64,000 bases of DNA from Streptomyces sp. NBC_01716 (GTDB taxonomy: Bacteria; Actinomycetota; Actinomycetes; Streptomycetales; Streptomycetaceae). Position numbers and translations under genes: made by a program. The notes below the pieces were generated by a model, which had not been told where the DNA came from, did no database searches, and saw nothing but the letters and a program-made list of their open reading frames with translations. The stretch spans positions 496,001 through 560,000 of the forward strand of contig NZ_CP109181.1 in NCBI RefSeq assembly GCF_036248275.1. Direction: 5' to 3'. Shown here in pieces: positions 47,328 to 55,505 of this stretch. The first letter of the stretch is position 1. Each line of letters opens with the position of its first letter.

Positions 47328-47993
47328 TCACGCCTGTCCGCAGCGCTCACGGAGGAGGCCGACACCGTCGCCTTCCAGGTCGTCGCAGTACGCCGCGCGC
47401 CCGGTCATGGCCATCACCAGGGCCACGGTCGAGCCGAACACGAGCGGCCCCGAACCCGTCGTGAAGTGACCGTCGTTCGCGACGAGTCGCAGGCCACCGA
47501 TACGTCCCTTGGCAAGGACCACGAGGTCCGTACCGTGGTAGTACTCGGCCACCCGCGTCACGACTTCGATCGGGTGATCGCGGCGGATGCCCAGCGGGCG
47601 CCGGATGTCCTCCGCATGGACGACCGTCTCACCCAGCATGGCCAGGGCCGGGAGGGGAGGCTTGGTCGTACTCGGAACGATCCGCCGAAATCGCTCAAGC
47701 GTCTCGGCCGGGTTCGCGCCCAGCTGCTCGGCGAGCCGCATGGCCACCTGTTTGTCGAAGTCGAACCGGCAGCGGATCACACCCGCCAGCCACCGCACGG
47801 AGTTGAGGCTCGCGCCTGAGGTGAGATGGGCCAGTACCTCGCGCACCGTCAGGTCGTCGCACAGCGACCGTATCGCCCATCGCTCGTCGGTCAGGTCCGC
47901 GAGATCGGCGGCCAGCGCCGCTCGCTCGGCATGAATCAAGGGCCAGACCCCGGCCCTTCGGGCTCGGTCCGCTGTCAGTTCCGAATCAGTCAC
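47328..47993 (-). CDS. Maleylpyruvate-isomerase-like mycothiol-dependent enzyme (DinB superfamily)
   Basis: 221 residues. Helical DinB-type bundle: VWPLIHAERAALAADLADLT, LTVREVLAHLTSGAS with a metal-ligand His, GETVVHAEDIRRPLG with a second. Family members use mycothiol, the actinobacterial thiol, for isomerisation or transfer. GTG start at 47993; its AGGAG is buried in an 18-bp hairpin that ends two bases before the start codon. Confidence 0.85.
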   Translation of the reverse strand: MTDSELTADRARRAGVWPLIHAERAALAADLADLTDERWAIRSLCDDLTVREVLAHLTSGASLNSVRWLAGVIRCRFDFDKQVAMRLAEQLGANPAETLERFRRIVPSTTKPPLPALAMLGETVVHAEDIRRPLGIRRDHPIEVVTRVAEYYHGTDLVVLAKGRIGGLRLVANDGHFTTGSGPLVFGSTVALVMAMTGRAAYCDDLEGDGVGLLRERCGQA

Positions 47994-47995
47994 CG

Positions 47996-48050
47996 GAAGA
48001 GTCTCCTGTTCGAGGTCGCGCTCCGCATCGCGTCGAACAGGAGACTCTTC
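47996..48050 (-). promoter_or_regulatory. 18-bp perfect hairpin sequestering a ribosome-binding site
   Basis: Arms 47996-48013 and 48033-48050 are perfect complements (18 bp), 19-nt loop. In the minus-strand transcript the 3' arm includes the AGGAG that serves the GTG at 47993 and would pair with CTCCT of the 5' arm. Either a translation switch or a mobile-repeat remnant. Confidence 0.6.
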
Positions 48051-48131
48051 GCCCGGGGCAAAGTCATCGCCCGTCGTTCAACCTTCTCGACGGTCGAGCT
48101 CCGGACCAGGGTCACCCGATCCCCCACCGGC

Positions 48132-48166
48132 TTGACGTATTCCGATATGGGAATATGATGGCTGCC
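48132..48166 (+). promoter_or_regulatory. Promoter and operator of the ArsR operon
   Basis: TTGACG (-35, 48132-48137), 16-bp spacer, TATGAT (-10, 48154-48159). The dyad TATTCC-N6-GGAATA (48138-48155) fills the spacer. Transcription would begin at or next to the ATG at 48167, giving a leaderless message. Confidence 0.65.
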
Positions 48167-48508
48167 ATGGCACGAGCAGCGACGACGTCGGACGCGTTCA
48201 ACGCGATCGCCGAGCCGCAGCGCCGGGACATTCTGGCGCTGCTGCGGGCGGGTGAGCGGCCGGTGACCGAGCTGGCCCAGGAGCTGGGGATAAGCCAGCC
48301 GCGGACGTCCAAGCACCTGCGGGTGCTCCGGGAGGTGGGGCTGGTGCGGGTCCGCGAGGCGGGCAAGCAGCGCCTCTACGGCCTGGAGGCCCACGGGCTG
48401 CGGCCGGTCCACGAGTGGGTCGGCGGATTCGAGCGGTTCTGGAACGAGAGTTTCGACCGGCTGGACACCTACGTCCAGGACCTCAAACAGACACAGCAGG
48501 AGGAATGA
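48167..48508 (+). CDS. ArsR-family regulator
   Basis: 113 residues, one winged helix: FNAIAEPQRRDILALLRAGE, PVTELAQELGISQPRTSKHL, RVLREVGLVRVREAGKQRLY. No metal-ligand cysteines, like the SRPBCC-linked ArsR group. ATG 48167 preferred over 48155 because a good -10 sits seven bases upstream. The next gene starts 3 bases after its stop; they form one operon. Confidence 0.93.
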   Translation: MARAATTSDAFNAIAEPQRRDILALLRAGERPVTELAQELGISQPRTSKHLRVLREVGLVRVREAGKQRLYGLEAHGLRPVHEWVGGFERFWNESFDRLDTYVQDLKQTQQEE

Positions 48509-48511
48509 CCG

Positions 48512-49018
48512 ATGGCAGGGGCAAGGCAGGAATCGCGGGCGGAGCCGGCGGGGGCCGACCGGGAGATCGTGATCTCCCGGGTCATCGACGCCCCGCGGGA
48601 GCTGGTGTTCAAGGCGTTCACCGAGGTGCGGCACCTGTCGCGGTGGTGGGGTCCGGAGGGGTTCACCACCACGACGCGGTCCTTCGAGTTCCGCGAGGGC
48701 GGGGAGTGGGTCTTCGTGCTGCACGGGCCGGACGGGACCGACTACTCCGAGTGGATCCGCTGGCTGCGGATCACCCCGCCGGAGCGGATCGCGCTGCTGC
48801 ACGGCGAGACCCGCGACGACCCGAACGCCTTCGAGTCGGTCCTGACCTTCGCGCCGGACGGCGCGGCGACCCGGATCGAGATGCAAACGGTGTTCCCCAC
48901 CAAGGAACTGCGCGACGAGGCGGTCGAGAAGTACCACGCGATCGAGGGCGGTCGGCAGACCCTGAGCAACCTGGCGGCCTACGTCGCCGACCTCGTACGG
49001 AAGGAGGCGGAGGGCTGA
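48512..49018 (+). CDS. SRPBCC/AHSA1-domain protein
   Basis: 168 residues: IVISRVIDAPRELVFKAFTE, SRWWGPEGFTTTT, REGGEWVFVLHGPDG, ERIALLHGETRDDPN. The 'ArsR + AHSA1' pair is widespread; the ligand is unknown. Its stop overlaps the next start (TGATG). Confidence 0.92.
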   Translation: MAGARQESRAEPAGADREIVISRVIDAPRELVFKAFTEVRHLSRWWGPEGFTTTTRSFEFREGGEWVFVLHGPDGTDYSEWIRWLRITPPERIALLHGETRDDPNAFESVLTFAPDGAATRIEMQTVFPTKELRDEAVEKYHAIEGGRQTLSNLAAYVADLVRKEAEG

Positions 49019-49683
49019 TGGCCGGGAAGGTGTTCTTCAGCGTGTCGATGTCGCTGGACGGCTTCATCGCGCCCGAGTCCGTGCCCGTAGACGACTTCCT
49101 CGCGCCCGACAAGCAGGACGACCCCGACGTTCAGCACTGGATGGCGCAGTGGACGGAACTGCAACAGTGGGCGTTTCCGCTGCGATTCTTCCGGGAGAAC
49201 CTGAAGCTGGGTGAGGGCGGCGAGGAGGGCCGCGACAACGACATCGCGCGGGAGACGTTCGAACGCACCGGCGCGAGCGTCATGGGAAAGCGCATGTTCG
49301 ACCTCGGCGAGCAGACATGGCCGCAGGAGGCTCCCTTCCACACCCCGGTCTTCGTCGTGACGCACACCAAGCGTGATCCGTGGGAGCGGCCCGGCGGCAC
49401 CACGTTCCACTTCGTCAACGACGGCATCGAGCACGCCCTCGACCAGGCCCGCGCCGCCGCCGGCGACCGCGACGTCCGCATCGCCGGCGGCGGCGCGACG
49501 ATCCTGGAGCACCTGAACGCCGGCCTGGTCGACGAGTTCTCGATCACGCTGTCACCGGTGCTTTTCGGCTCCGGAACCCGCCTGTTCGACGGCGTGGACG
49601 CGTCCAGGGTCGCGCTGGAGCCGGTCCGCGCGGAGCCGACGCGGCGGGTGACGCACCTGACCTACGCAGTGCGCCCACGGTAG
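49018..49683 (+). CDS. RibD C-terminal/dihydrofolate-reductase-like protein
   Basis: 221 residues: VFFSVSMSLDGFIAPE, GASVMGKRMFDLGEQTW, VFVVTHTKRDPWERPGG, DVRIAGGGATILEHL, and EFSITLSPVLFGSG. An NADPH-binding DHFR-fold reductase of unknown substrate. Third gene of the ArsR operon. Confidence 0.92.
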   Translation: MAGKVFFSVSMSLDGFIAPESVPVDDFLAPDKQDDPDVQHWMAQWTELQQWAFPLRFFRENLKLGEGGEEGRDNDIARETFERTGASVMGKRMFDLGEQTWPQEAPFHTPVFVVTHTKRDPWERPGGTTFHFVNDGIEHALDQARAAAGDRDVRIAGGGATILEHLNAGLVDEFSITLSPVLFGSGTRLFDGVDASRVALEPVRAEPTRRVTHLTYAVRPR

Positions 49684-49730
49684 CCACGGCGCACGCGCCT
49701 GAATCGGCGGGCCACCACGGGGTGTCGGTT

Positions 49731-50444
49731 TCAGCAGGCGCACCCGCGCGCGCAGCCGCAGGCATACCCGCTTTCAGTCCTCGCGTCAGTCCCGGCGACC
49801 ACCACGGGGGCACAGCACCCGTCGCCGCGCCAGGCCTCCCTGCCTTCCTTGATCGCGACGGCCGCGATGACGAGAGCAGCCACCGGGTCCGCCCATGACC
49901 AGCCCAGGGTGGCGTTGGCCAGCAGACCCACCAGGAGGACGGCGGAGAGATACGTACAGAGCAGGGTCTGCTTGGAATCAGCGACGGCGGAAGCCGACCC
50001 CAGCTCGCGCCCGGCCCGGCGCTGTGCGGCGGAGAGAAACGGCATGATCGCCAACGACAACGCGGCCAGCACGATGCCGGGGACCGAACCGTCAGCCTCC
50101 CCACCCCCGGCCAGGGCCCGAACCGCGTCCACGCTCACGTAGGCGGCGAGCGCGTAGAACGACACGGCGATGATCCGCAGCGTCCTCTTCTCCCGTGCTT
50201 CCCGTACGGAGTGCTCGCGCGCGGAGAACTGCCACGCCACAGCAGCTGCTGACGACACCTCTACGACGGAGTCCAGGCCGAAGCCGATCAACGCCGTGGA
50301 GGAGGCCAAGGTGCCGGCGGTGATCGCGACGACCGCCTCGATCACGTTGTAGACGATCGTGGCAGCGACCAACAGCCTGATGCGGCGAGCCAGGATGTCG
50401 CGCCGCGCCGACGACAGGGAGTCGAGGGATATCTGAGCAGCCAT
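49731..50444 (-). CDS. Cation diffusion facilitator with altered metal site and Cys-rich tail
   Basis: 237 residues, six membrane helices. The usual CDF ligands are changed: the helix-2 motif is FGLDSVVE (Asp/Glu instead of His/Asp) and helix 5 reads ADSKQTLLCTYLS (Gln and Cys instead of His and Asp). The C-terminus carries CC and a CGCARGCAC tail. Thiol ligands suggest Cd, Pb or similar metals. Its ATG overlaps the stop of the CmtR-like gene. It is shorter than usual CDFs because the C-terminal cytoplasmic domain is lacking. Confidence 0.87.
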   Translation of the reverse strand: MAAQISLDSLSSARRDILARRIRLLVAATIVYNVIEAVVAITAGTLASSTALIGFGLDSVVEVSSAAAVAWQFSAREHSVREAREKRTLRIIAVSFYALAAYVSVDAVRALAGGGEADGSVPGIVLAALSLAIMPFLSAAQRRAGRELGSASAVADSKQTLLCTYLSAVLLVGLLANATLGWSWADPVAALVIAAVAIKEGREAWRGDGCCAPVVVAGTDARTESGYACGCARGCAC

Positions 50445-50779
50445 CAGCAGCAGTCCTTCTCCGCGGCGTCCGGGCACGTACGCCCCTCTGCCACGGCCAC
50501 CACGACGGAACGCAGATCGTCCAGGGCATGCCCCAGCCGCTCATCGGCCAACTCGTACCGAATCCGCCGCCCGACCGGAACGGCGACCACCAGGCCGCAG
50601 TCCCGCAGACAGGCGAGATGGTTCGACAACCGGGTACGCGAAATGCCCAGCTCATCGGCCAGGTCGGACGGATGCGCCGGTGCTTCCCGCAACGCGAGCA
50701 GCAGACGGCAACGGATGGGATCGGCCAGCGCACGCCCAAAGCGGGCCAGCACCTCGATGTCGGACACAAGGTTCAGCAC
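50444..50779 (-). CDS. cmtR: CmtR-like Cd/Pb-sensing ArsR-family repressor
   Basis: 111 residues from GTG 50779. Counting from there, Cys57 and Cys61 (ACLRDCGL) and Cys102 (RTCPDA) coincide with the three metal ligands of M. tuberculosis CmtR, and ALADPIRCRLLLAL and ISRTRLSNHLACLR follow it closely. That match fixes the start; a GTG at 50794 would shift the numbering. It should leave the operator when Cd(II) or Pb(II) binds and so turn on the exporter. Extra Cys pair at the end (KDCC). Confidence 0.9.
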   Translation of the reverse strand: MLNLVSDIEVLARFGRALADPIRCRLLLALREAPAHPSDLADELGISRTRLSNHLACLRDCGLVVAVPVGRRIRYELADERLGHALDDLRSVVVAVAEGRTCPDAAEKDCC

Positions 50780-50785
50780 ACGCCG

Positions 50786-50803
50786 ACCATACACAGATCT
50801 GTG
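50786..50803 (-). promoter_or_regulatory. Promoter and operator of cmtR-CDF
   Basis: Perfect palindrome CACAGATCTGTG (50792-50803) directly upstream of TATGGT (minus strand, 50791-50786), a TAnnnT -10 six bases before the GTG at 50779, so a leaderless transcript is likely. Confidence 0.5.
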
Positions 50804-51088
50804 GATTCACGAAACCATGAACTCAAAGCCTGATGCGGCGGGCTGAACCCGCGCCCGGCCGCATCGGTACGTACGCGCGCACGAGCGACGAAGGCACTTC
50901 ACCAGCACCTCGCCCTCCAGGCGCTTCCCACGCTCACGTGGCGACACCGGCGTTGCCCTGAACGAGTCAGAGGCCCTCCTGCGCCACAGCCCGGCCGCCT
51001 CTCACCAGACGTCGATAATCACATCTGGCCAGAATCCAGCATGAGCCTGATCGATGGATCAATAGCCTCGAATCGCTCCAGCACTTAA
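50804..51088. other. Intergenic, nothing recognised
   Basis: No convincing gene. Composition falls from GC-rich to noticeably AT-richer after about 50990 and stays so to about 51880, the start of the decayed island. Confidence 0.4.
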
Positions 51089-51449
51089 CTACAGAGCTCT
51101 TGATATCCAGCGCCATCGCCAAGCACATTCAACAAATCGGTCGATCGATGAGCCGACGGGCGCGGGAGAAATGCCGGATGGATAGAGCGAATGCATCAGG
51201 GGGTGCATATCCGAGCGCCCCGGAAGGGCGAGAACATCACCACTACTCCCCACTGCGCCAAGTTTCGCTGAGCAGTAACTTCCCAGCAGGTAGAGCCTCA
51301 AGCCATCCGGGCCGGACTCCGGCTGCGCGGACTCTTGAAAGCCGCCCAGGATTCCCATCAGGTCGTCCGCTCTGGCCAGTGGGAGTCCGTACGACAACAA
51401 GGAAAGCTTGCCCCGATCAGGAAGCCTCCAGCCCTGCAACTGTGATCAC
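51089..51449 (-). pseudogene. SUKH-4-like immunity protein remnant, frameshifted and shortened
   Basis: The frame from 51439 to 51089 reads YGLPLARADDLMGILGG, RLYLLGSYCSAKLGAVGSSG, PAPVGSSIDRFVECAWRWRW, which is the SUKH-4 pattern (GLP start, LG...G strand pair, SS-x-FVECAWRW end). A good AAGGAGG (51458-51452) leads to a GTG at 51449, but that frame stops after ten codons (TGA 51419-51417); the body is in another frame, reachable only from a TTG at 51439. Family members also run some 30-40 residues past the WRW segment, missing here. SUKH proteins neutralise polymorphic toxins. Confidence 0.5.
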
Positions 51450-51456
51450 AGCCTCC

Positions 51457-51864
51457 TTAACAACGCCCACGACCTTCCCCTCTCAGCAAAATCTGAACCT
51501 TTGACGGAAATTGCGAATCATCCACCATTACCGAACAGATTACGGAGCCACGGAATCCCGTGAATTGCATTCGGGCGCATTCGTTCGCGTCGTGCAATAC
51601 GAGCCACCCGGACGGACATGGCAGTGACACCTCAAAGAGGTTCGCAGGAAGCACCACAGGCGGAGCCGACTTCCATACCTCGCATTCGACAGGACCGTCG
51701 ACACCGGCCTGAACGCTGAAGATGAGTGAACTTCCCTCTCTGTACCAGCTGCTCGACGCCGGGTCCCAGTCGCTGACGTCGTCGTCACTTCCCGCGTCCC
51801 GCAAGATTAGACATCCGTGCTCGATTTTCGCCAGGAATGCAACCACAGGGCTATCAGCTACCAT
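51457..51864 (-). CDS. Uncharacterised protein of the accessory island
   Basis: 135 residues with a strong AGAAGGA in front of ATG 51864. Sequence pieces: VVAFLAKIEHGCLILRDAGS, SSSWYREGSSLIFSVQAG, VECEVWKSAPPVVLPANLFE, GWLVLHDANECARMQFTGF. A beta-sandwich with three cysteines is plausible; no family recognised. Codon use is less GC-biased than in the neighbours. Its TAA is part of the ribosome site (TAAGGAGG) of the SUKH-like remnant, so both belonged to one transcript. A second immunity-type protein is my best guess. Confidence 0.65.
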   Translation of the reverse strand: MVADSPVVAFLAKIEHGCLILRDAGSDDDVSDWDPASSSWYREGSSLIFSVQAGVDGPVECEVWKSAPPVVLPANLFEVSLPCPSGWLVLHDANECARMQFTGFRGSVICSVMVDDSQFPSKVQILLRGEGRGRC

Positions 51865-52211
51865 TCCTTCTTCCTCTTTCCTGGTGAAAGTTGTGAGGCG
51901 ACCCCACCCTGCCGGACGGCGCAGAGCAGGCAGCGAGGATACGTCGTCTGAGGAGACCCGGGAGCGACGAGCCTGGACGGCGGCTGATGACCTGCGGACG
52001 TACACCAGCCCCGTGCCGTTCGCCCATGATCCGCTCCTGCTCGTGAACGGAGTCCTTGTTGCGCCGGTCGACCGGCGACGGACCGGTCGCGGCTCCCCCT
52101 TTTCGCGCGCACGTGGGAACCGTCCACGCATGCTCGCGACCAGTCGAGGCCGCGTGCGCCGGAAGCGCGGTCAGCGGGAACGCGGCCGGTTTCCCGGTCG
52201 AGACGCTCTTC
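51865..52211. other. Non-coding or degraded sequence
   Basis: Several short overlapping frames but none with protein-like character; probably debris between the remnant upstream and the 135-residue gene. Confidence 0.4.
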
Positions 52212-52543
52212 TCATCGACGATCGCCGTGCCCGACGGTGCGTGTCCCTCTTGTCGACAGGGGCCAGCACATAGCCGATCTTGCCAGCGCGGCGAGGGCGT
52301 ACGTCCCCGCGTCGGGCAGTACCGCGGTGTCGTACTCCATGCGTACGTGGCCGGTGAAGCCGGTCGCCGACACCCCCAGCGAGACGCACTCGCCCGCCTG
52401 CGCTGTGAAGGTCGCGCGTAGTGCGACCCGGTCACCTTCACCGTGCCCGTGGTGGGCGTGGCCGTGGCCGTGGCCGTGGCCGGGGTCAGCGTGTCGATGT
52501 CGACCGCACCCGCGCCGCCGCCACCCACGGACCTGTTGATCAC
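52212..52543 (-). pseudogene. Remnant of a secreted/toxin preamble beta-sandwich module
   Basis: Two minus-strand frames continue each other: one gives DIDTLTPATATATATPTTG then VKVTG, the other DRVALRATFTAQAGECVSLG, VSATGFTGHVRMEYDTAVLP, DAGTYALAAL. The motif 'TGTV-TG...TFTAQAGE-VSLGVSA...LPDAGTY' is like the modules in front of RHS-type polymorphic toxins and other large secreted actinobacterial proteins. At least one frameshift and no start signal: a fragment. A 4x GTGGCC repeat (52458-52481) lies in it. Confidence 0.35.
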
Positions 52544-52786
52544 CTGAACGCGTCGGGGCCGTACAGCCGCGCGTACATGCCCTTGGTTCGACGGCAGCCG
52601 GAGCCACGGGGCCCGCGGGAGCCGCCGGACGTACCAGCGGAGGAGCCTGAGTCGTTCCGGGTGCCGACACCGGGCTCGCGGAGAAGATCGCGCCCGGCCG
52701 TTCCGTTGCTCTACTGTGGCCGTCTGCGCGCGGACAGTGATGGACGCGCGCTGACCGACCGGCAGACTGACTTACGGGGGCCTCTC

Positions 52787-55501
52787 GTGCGGACCGTTTT
52801 CGTCGACCGTGTGGAGCCGTTGGAGGAGCTGCGTTCCATGGTGCTGGCGCTGGCCGCCGGCCGCGGAAGCGCGCTTCTTGTCGACGGGGTCTCGGGGATA
52901 GGAAAGTCGTCCCTGCTGGGAGAGTTCGCGCGGCGCGCGAGCCAAGCGGAGCCCGGCAGGGAGAAGTGCCGTGTGATCACGACGCACTGCCACCCGGGGA
53001 TCGGCCCGGGACTCATGTACGGGCCGGTGGTCGACGTACTCCTGAAACTCGGCGCGCAGGCCGAACAACGCAGCGGGCTCCGCCGGCTTTTCGGTGGTGC
53101 GGGCAGAGGCGTCAGCACATCGGCCCCGGAACTGCTGTCCGCACTCGTCCCGGGACTGGGCGCGGTGCTGACCATCGGACGGGAGGTCACCGAGGCCGCC
53201 CTCAACTCCGGTTCCATGCCCTTCGATTCCCTCCTGCCCTTCCAGCAGGGAGCCGCCGCGCAGATCGTCGATTCACTCATCGACCAGGCACGGTCGGGGC
53301 CACCCGTGATCCTGGTGATCGACGACGTCCAGAACATCGACCCCAGCAGTCTGCTCGTGCTGGACCGTCTTCTGCGGGCGATTCCCGGCGAGCCGATCAG
53401 TCTCGTACTGAGCCATGCGACCGGTGAGGCTGCGGACGCCGGAGCCGCGAGCGTCGAGCAGTTGCTGAGGCGCTGGGAGAGCGAATCCCTCATCCGCTGC
53501 CGTTCGCTGGACGGCCTCCCTGACGACGCGGTGGACGAACTGGTGCGGTCCAGGCACCCGTTGGCCCCGCCCGCTCTCTCGGCGCGGCTGAATCTGCTGA
53601 CGGCCGGTCATCCCATCTTCGTCCAGCTCTGCCTCGACGAGTGGAACCCGGCGGACGGCGACCAGGTGATCCTGCCGGAGAGCCTGTCCCGGGTCGTCGA
53701 GGACCGCATGCGGCGACTGGACGACGGGGACAGGGAGTTGCTCATCACGGCGGCCACCCAGGGTGCGGTCTTCCTGTCCAGGCCGGTGGCCGAGGCTGTC
53801 GGCGCACCCCACCCCCGCGTGATGGAACGCCTGCGCAGGATCGCCGGGGCCCGTCAGCTCATCTCCCCCGCCGAGCCGCCCGCCTGGGCGCAGGCCGAGG
53901 CGTCGGACTGCTACCAGTTCGAACACCGGGCCCTGCGGCAGGTGTTGTACACCCAGCAGAGCCCACAGCAGCGGCGTTCCCGCCACGCCCGCATCGCGGC
54001 GGCGCTGTCCGCCGAGGGGCCCCACTCGACGCTCCTGGAGCGCCGTCTGGAGATCGCCCACCACCTTGATCAGGGCGGGTACGAGTGTCTGGCCGCGTCC
54101 GCACGGGCGCACTACGCGCTGGCCCGCTCGGCCGCCATCGACGGGCTGTCCTTCGCCGAGGCCGAACGCCACTGCGAGAAGGCGATCAGCGCGGCCCGGT
54201 CGCTTCCGCGGAGCGAACCCGGGCGGGACCGTCAACTGGTCGAGGCCATCGAGCTGTTGCTGTCCCTGACCGAGGTCCGCTGGCGCGGACAGCACGGGCC
54301 TGAGGGGGTGCCGGGGATCGACGAGTTGGCCGCCGAGGCCGAAGAGGCGGCGGAGCGCTGTCAGGCTCCCGAGCTCATCGCCCGTACGACGCTGCTGCGG
54401 GGCAAGACCCTGCTCGCCACCCAGGGACTGATGCCGGCCCTGGACAAGCTCCGCGAGGCGGTCGGTATCGCGGAGCGGCAGAACGACCCGGTCGCCCTGT
54501 TCGTGGCCAAGGTCGAGTACGGCCGGCAGGCGTCCAAGCGCAAACTCAGCGAAGGCCTGGAGCAGTTGACGGAGGCCGAGCGTCTGTACGCGTCCGAGCC
54601 CCGGCTCGGCGGCAGCGGCGATCCCGTGCTCCAGCACGCCCGGAACCTCAACGAGATGCAGCTCGGCATCACGCTCTTCGACCACGGACGTCTCGCCGAC
54701 GCGCTCGGCCGCCTCCAGCGCTGCACCGACCGTCTGCGCGAGGAGCCGCTGCACGCCGAACTCCCCATCGCCCTCAACTACTTGGCGCAGGTCCAGATAG
54801 GGATCGGCAGATTCCAGGCCGCCGCGACGGTGCTGGAAGAGGCGCGGGAAATGGAATCGGCCCGGGGAGGCGACAGCGGCTGGCACGCCTACAACACGGC
54901 CTTGCTCGCCCACCTGCGGGCCAAGGATCCGGGCGGACGGGACGAGAGCCTGAGGCTGATCGAAGAGGCCTGGCTGGAGACCGAGCGCACCTGGCTCATC
55001 AACCTCGTACCGATCGTCCGAAACGTGTACGCCCAGGTGTTGCTGGACACGGCGCAAGGCAGCGCGACCTCGCGGAGCGGCGCGGAGGCACTCGCGGCAA
55101 GCGACCGGCTGGCGAGCGAGACGGTGGTCGAGACCCGGCGTACGGGAATGCTCCGCAGCGAGATCGCGGCCCTTTCCCTGCGTGGGCGGATCAAGCTGAG
55201 GCAGAGTGAGACGGCGGACGCCGCGGACTTCGCCCGGCAGGCCGTCCAACTCCTCGACCAGAGCGGTGACATGCCGGCGCTGCGGAGCGAGGAAGTCTTC
55301 TATCACGCCGCCCGGAGCCTCGCCGCGGTCGGTGCCGACGCGGAGGCGATGGCGTTGCTGGAGCAGGCCCGGGAGAAGGTGGCGGAGAAGGCGGGCAGTC
55401 TCAACAACGACGAGATGCGGCGGGAATTCATGGAGGAGCCGCTCAACCTGGCGATCACGCTGGGTGAACTGGGCGAACCGGGCCAACTGGGCGGTGGATG
55501 A
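52787..55501 (+). CDS. Large STAND/AAA-type ATPase with helical repeats (LuxR-like without HTH)
   Basis: 904 residues from GTG 52787. NTPase core at 1-300: FVDRVEPLEELRSMVLALA, Walker A DGVSGIGKSSLLGEF, Walker B PPVILVIDDVQNIDPSSLL, then a winged-helix-like part (RMRRLDDGDRELLITAATQG). Residues 450-900 are TPR-like helices (LEQLTEAERLYASEPRLG, LGRLQRCTDRLREEP). The C-terminal LuxR helix-turn-helix of MalT/LAL regulators is absent, so it cannot bind DNA that way. QueD follows after 4 bases. An upstream -10-like TACTGT lies at 52712. Confidence 0.85.
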   Translation: MRTVFVDRVEPLEELRSMVLALAAGRGSALLVDGVSGIGKSSLLGEFARRASQAEPGREKCRVITTHCHPGIGPGLMYGPVVDVLLKLGAQAEQRSGLRRLFGGAGRGVSTSAPELLSALVPGLGAVLTIGREVTEAALNSGSMPFDSLLPFQQGAAAQIVDSLIDQARSGPPVILVIDDVQNIDPSSLLVLDRLLRAIPGEPISLVLSHATGEAADAGAASVEQLLRRWESESLIRCRSLDGLPDDAVDELVRSRHPLAPPALSARLNLLTAGHPIFVQLCLDEWNPADGDQVILPESLSRVVEDRMRRLDDGDRELLITAATQGAVFLSRPVAEAVGAPHPRVMERLRRIAGARQLISPAEPPAWAQAEASDCYQFEHRALRQVLYTQQSPQQRRSRHARIAAALSAEGPHSTLLERRLEIAHHLDQGGYECLAASARAHYALARSAAIDGLSFAEAERHCEKAISAARSLPRSEPGRDRQLVEAIELLLSLTEVRWRGQHGPEGVPGIDELAAEAEEAAERCQAPELIARTTLLRGKTLLATQGLMPALDKLREAVGIAERQNDPVALFVAKVEYGRQASKRKLSEGLEQLTEAERLYASEPRLGGSGDPVLQHARNLNEMQLGITLFDHGRLADALGRLQRCTDRLREEPLHAELPIALNYLAQVQIGIGRFQAAATVLEEAREMESARGGDSGWHAYNTALLAHLRAKDPGGRDESLRLIEEAWLETERTWLINLVPIVRNVYAQVLLDTAQGSATSRSGAEALAASDRLASETVVETRRTGMLRSEIAALSLRGRIKLRQSETADAADFARQAVQLLDQSGDMPALRSEEVFYHAARSLAAVGADAEAMALLEQAREKVAEKAGSLNNDEMRREFMEEPLNLAITLGELGEPGQLGGG

Positions 55502-55505
55502 GGGT

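Noticed and set aside
52458..52481. GTGGCC x4 tandem repeat as a functional variable-number repeat
   Set aside because: It encodes an Ala-Thr run in a degraded fragment; nothing suggests a present function.
52421..52786. N-terminal extension of the ATPase to 52421
   Set aside because: The extra 122 residues are Arg/Pro/Gly-rich and overlap the minus-strand remnant; the NTPase domain starts naturally at GTG 52787.
53273..55486. A 737-codon minus-strand open frame opposite the ATPase gene
   Set aside because: High-GC shadow frame; the plus-strand frame has Walker motifs and TPR character.
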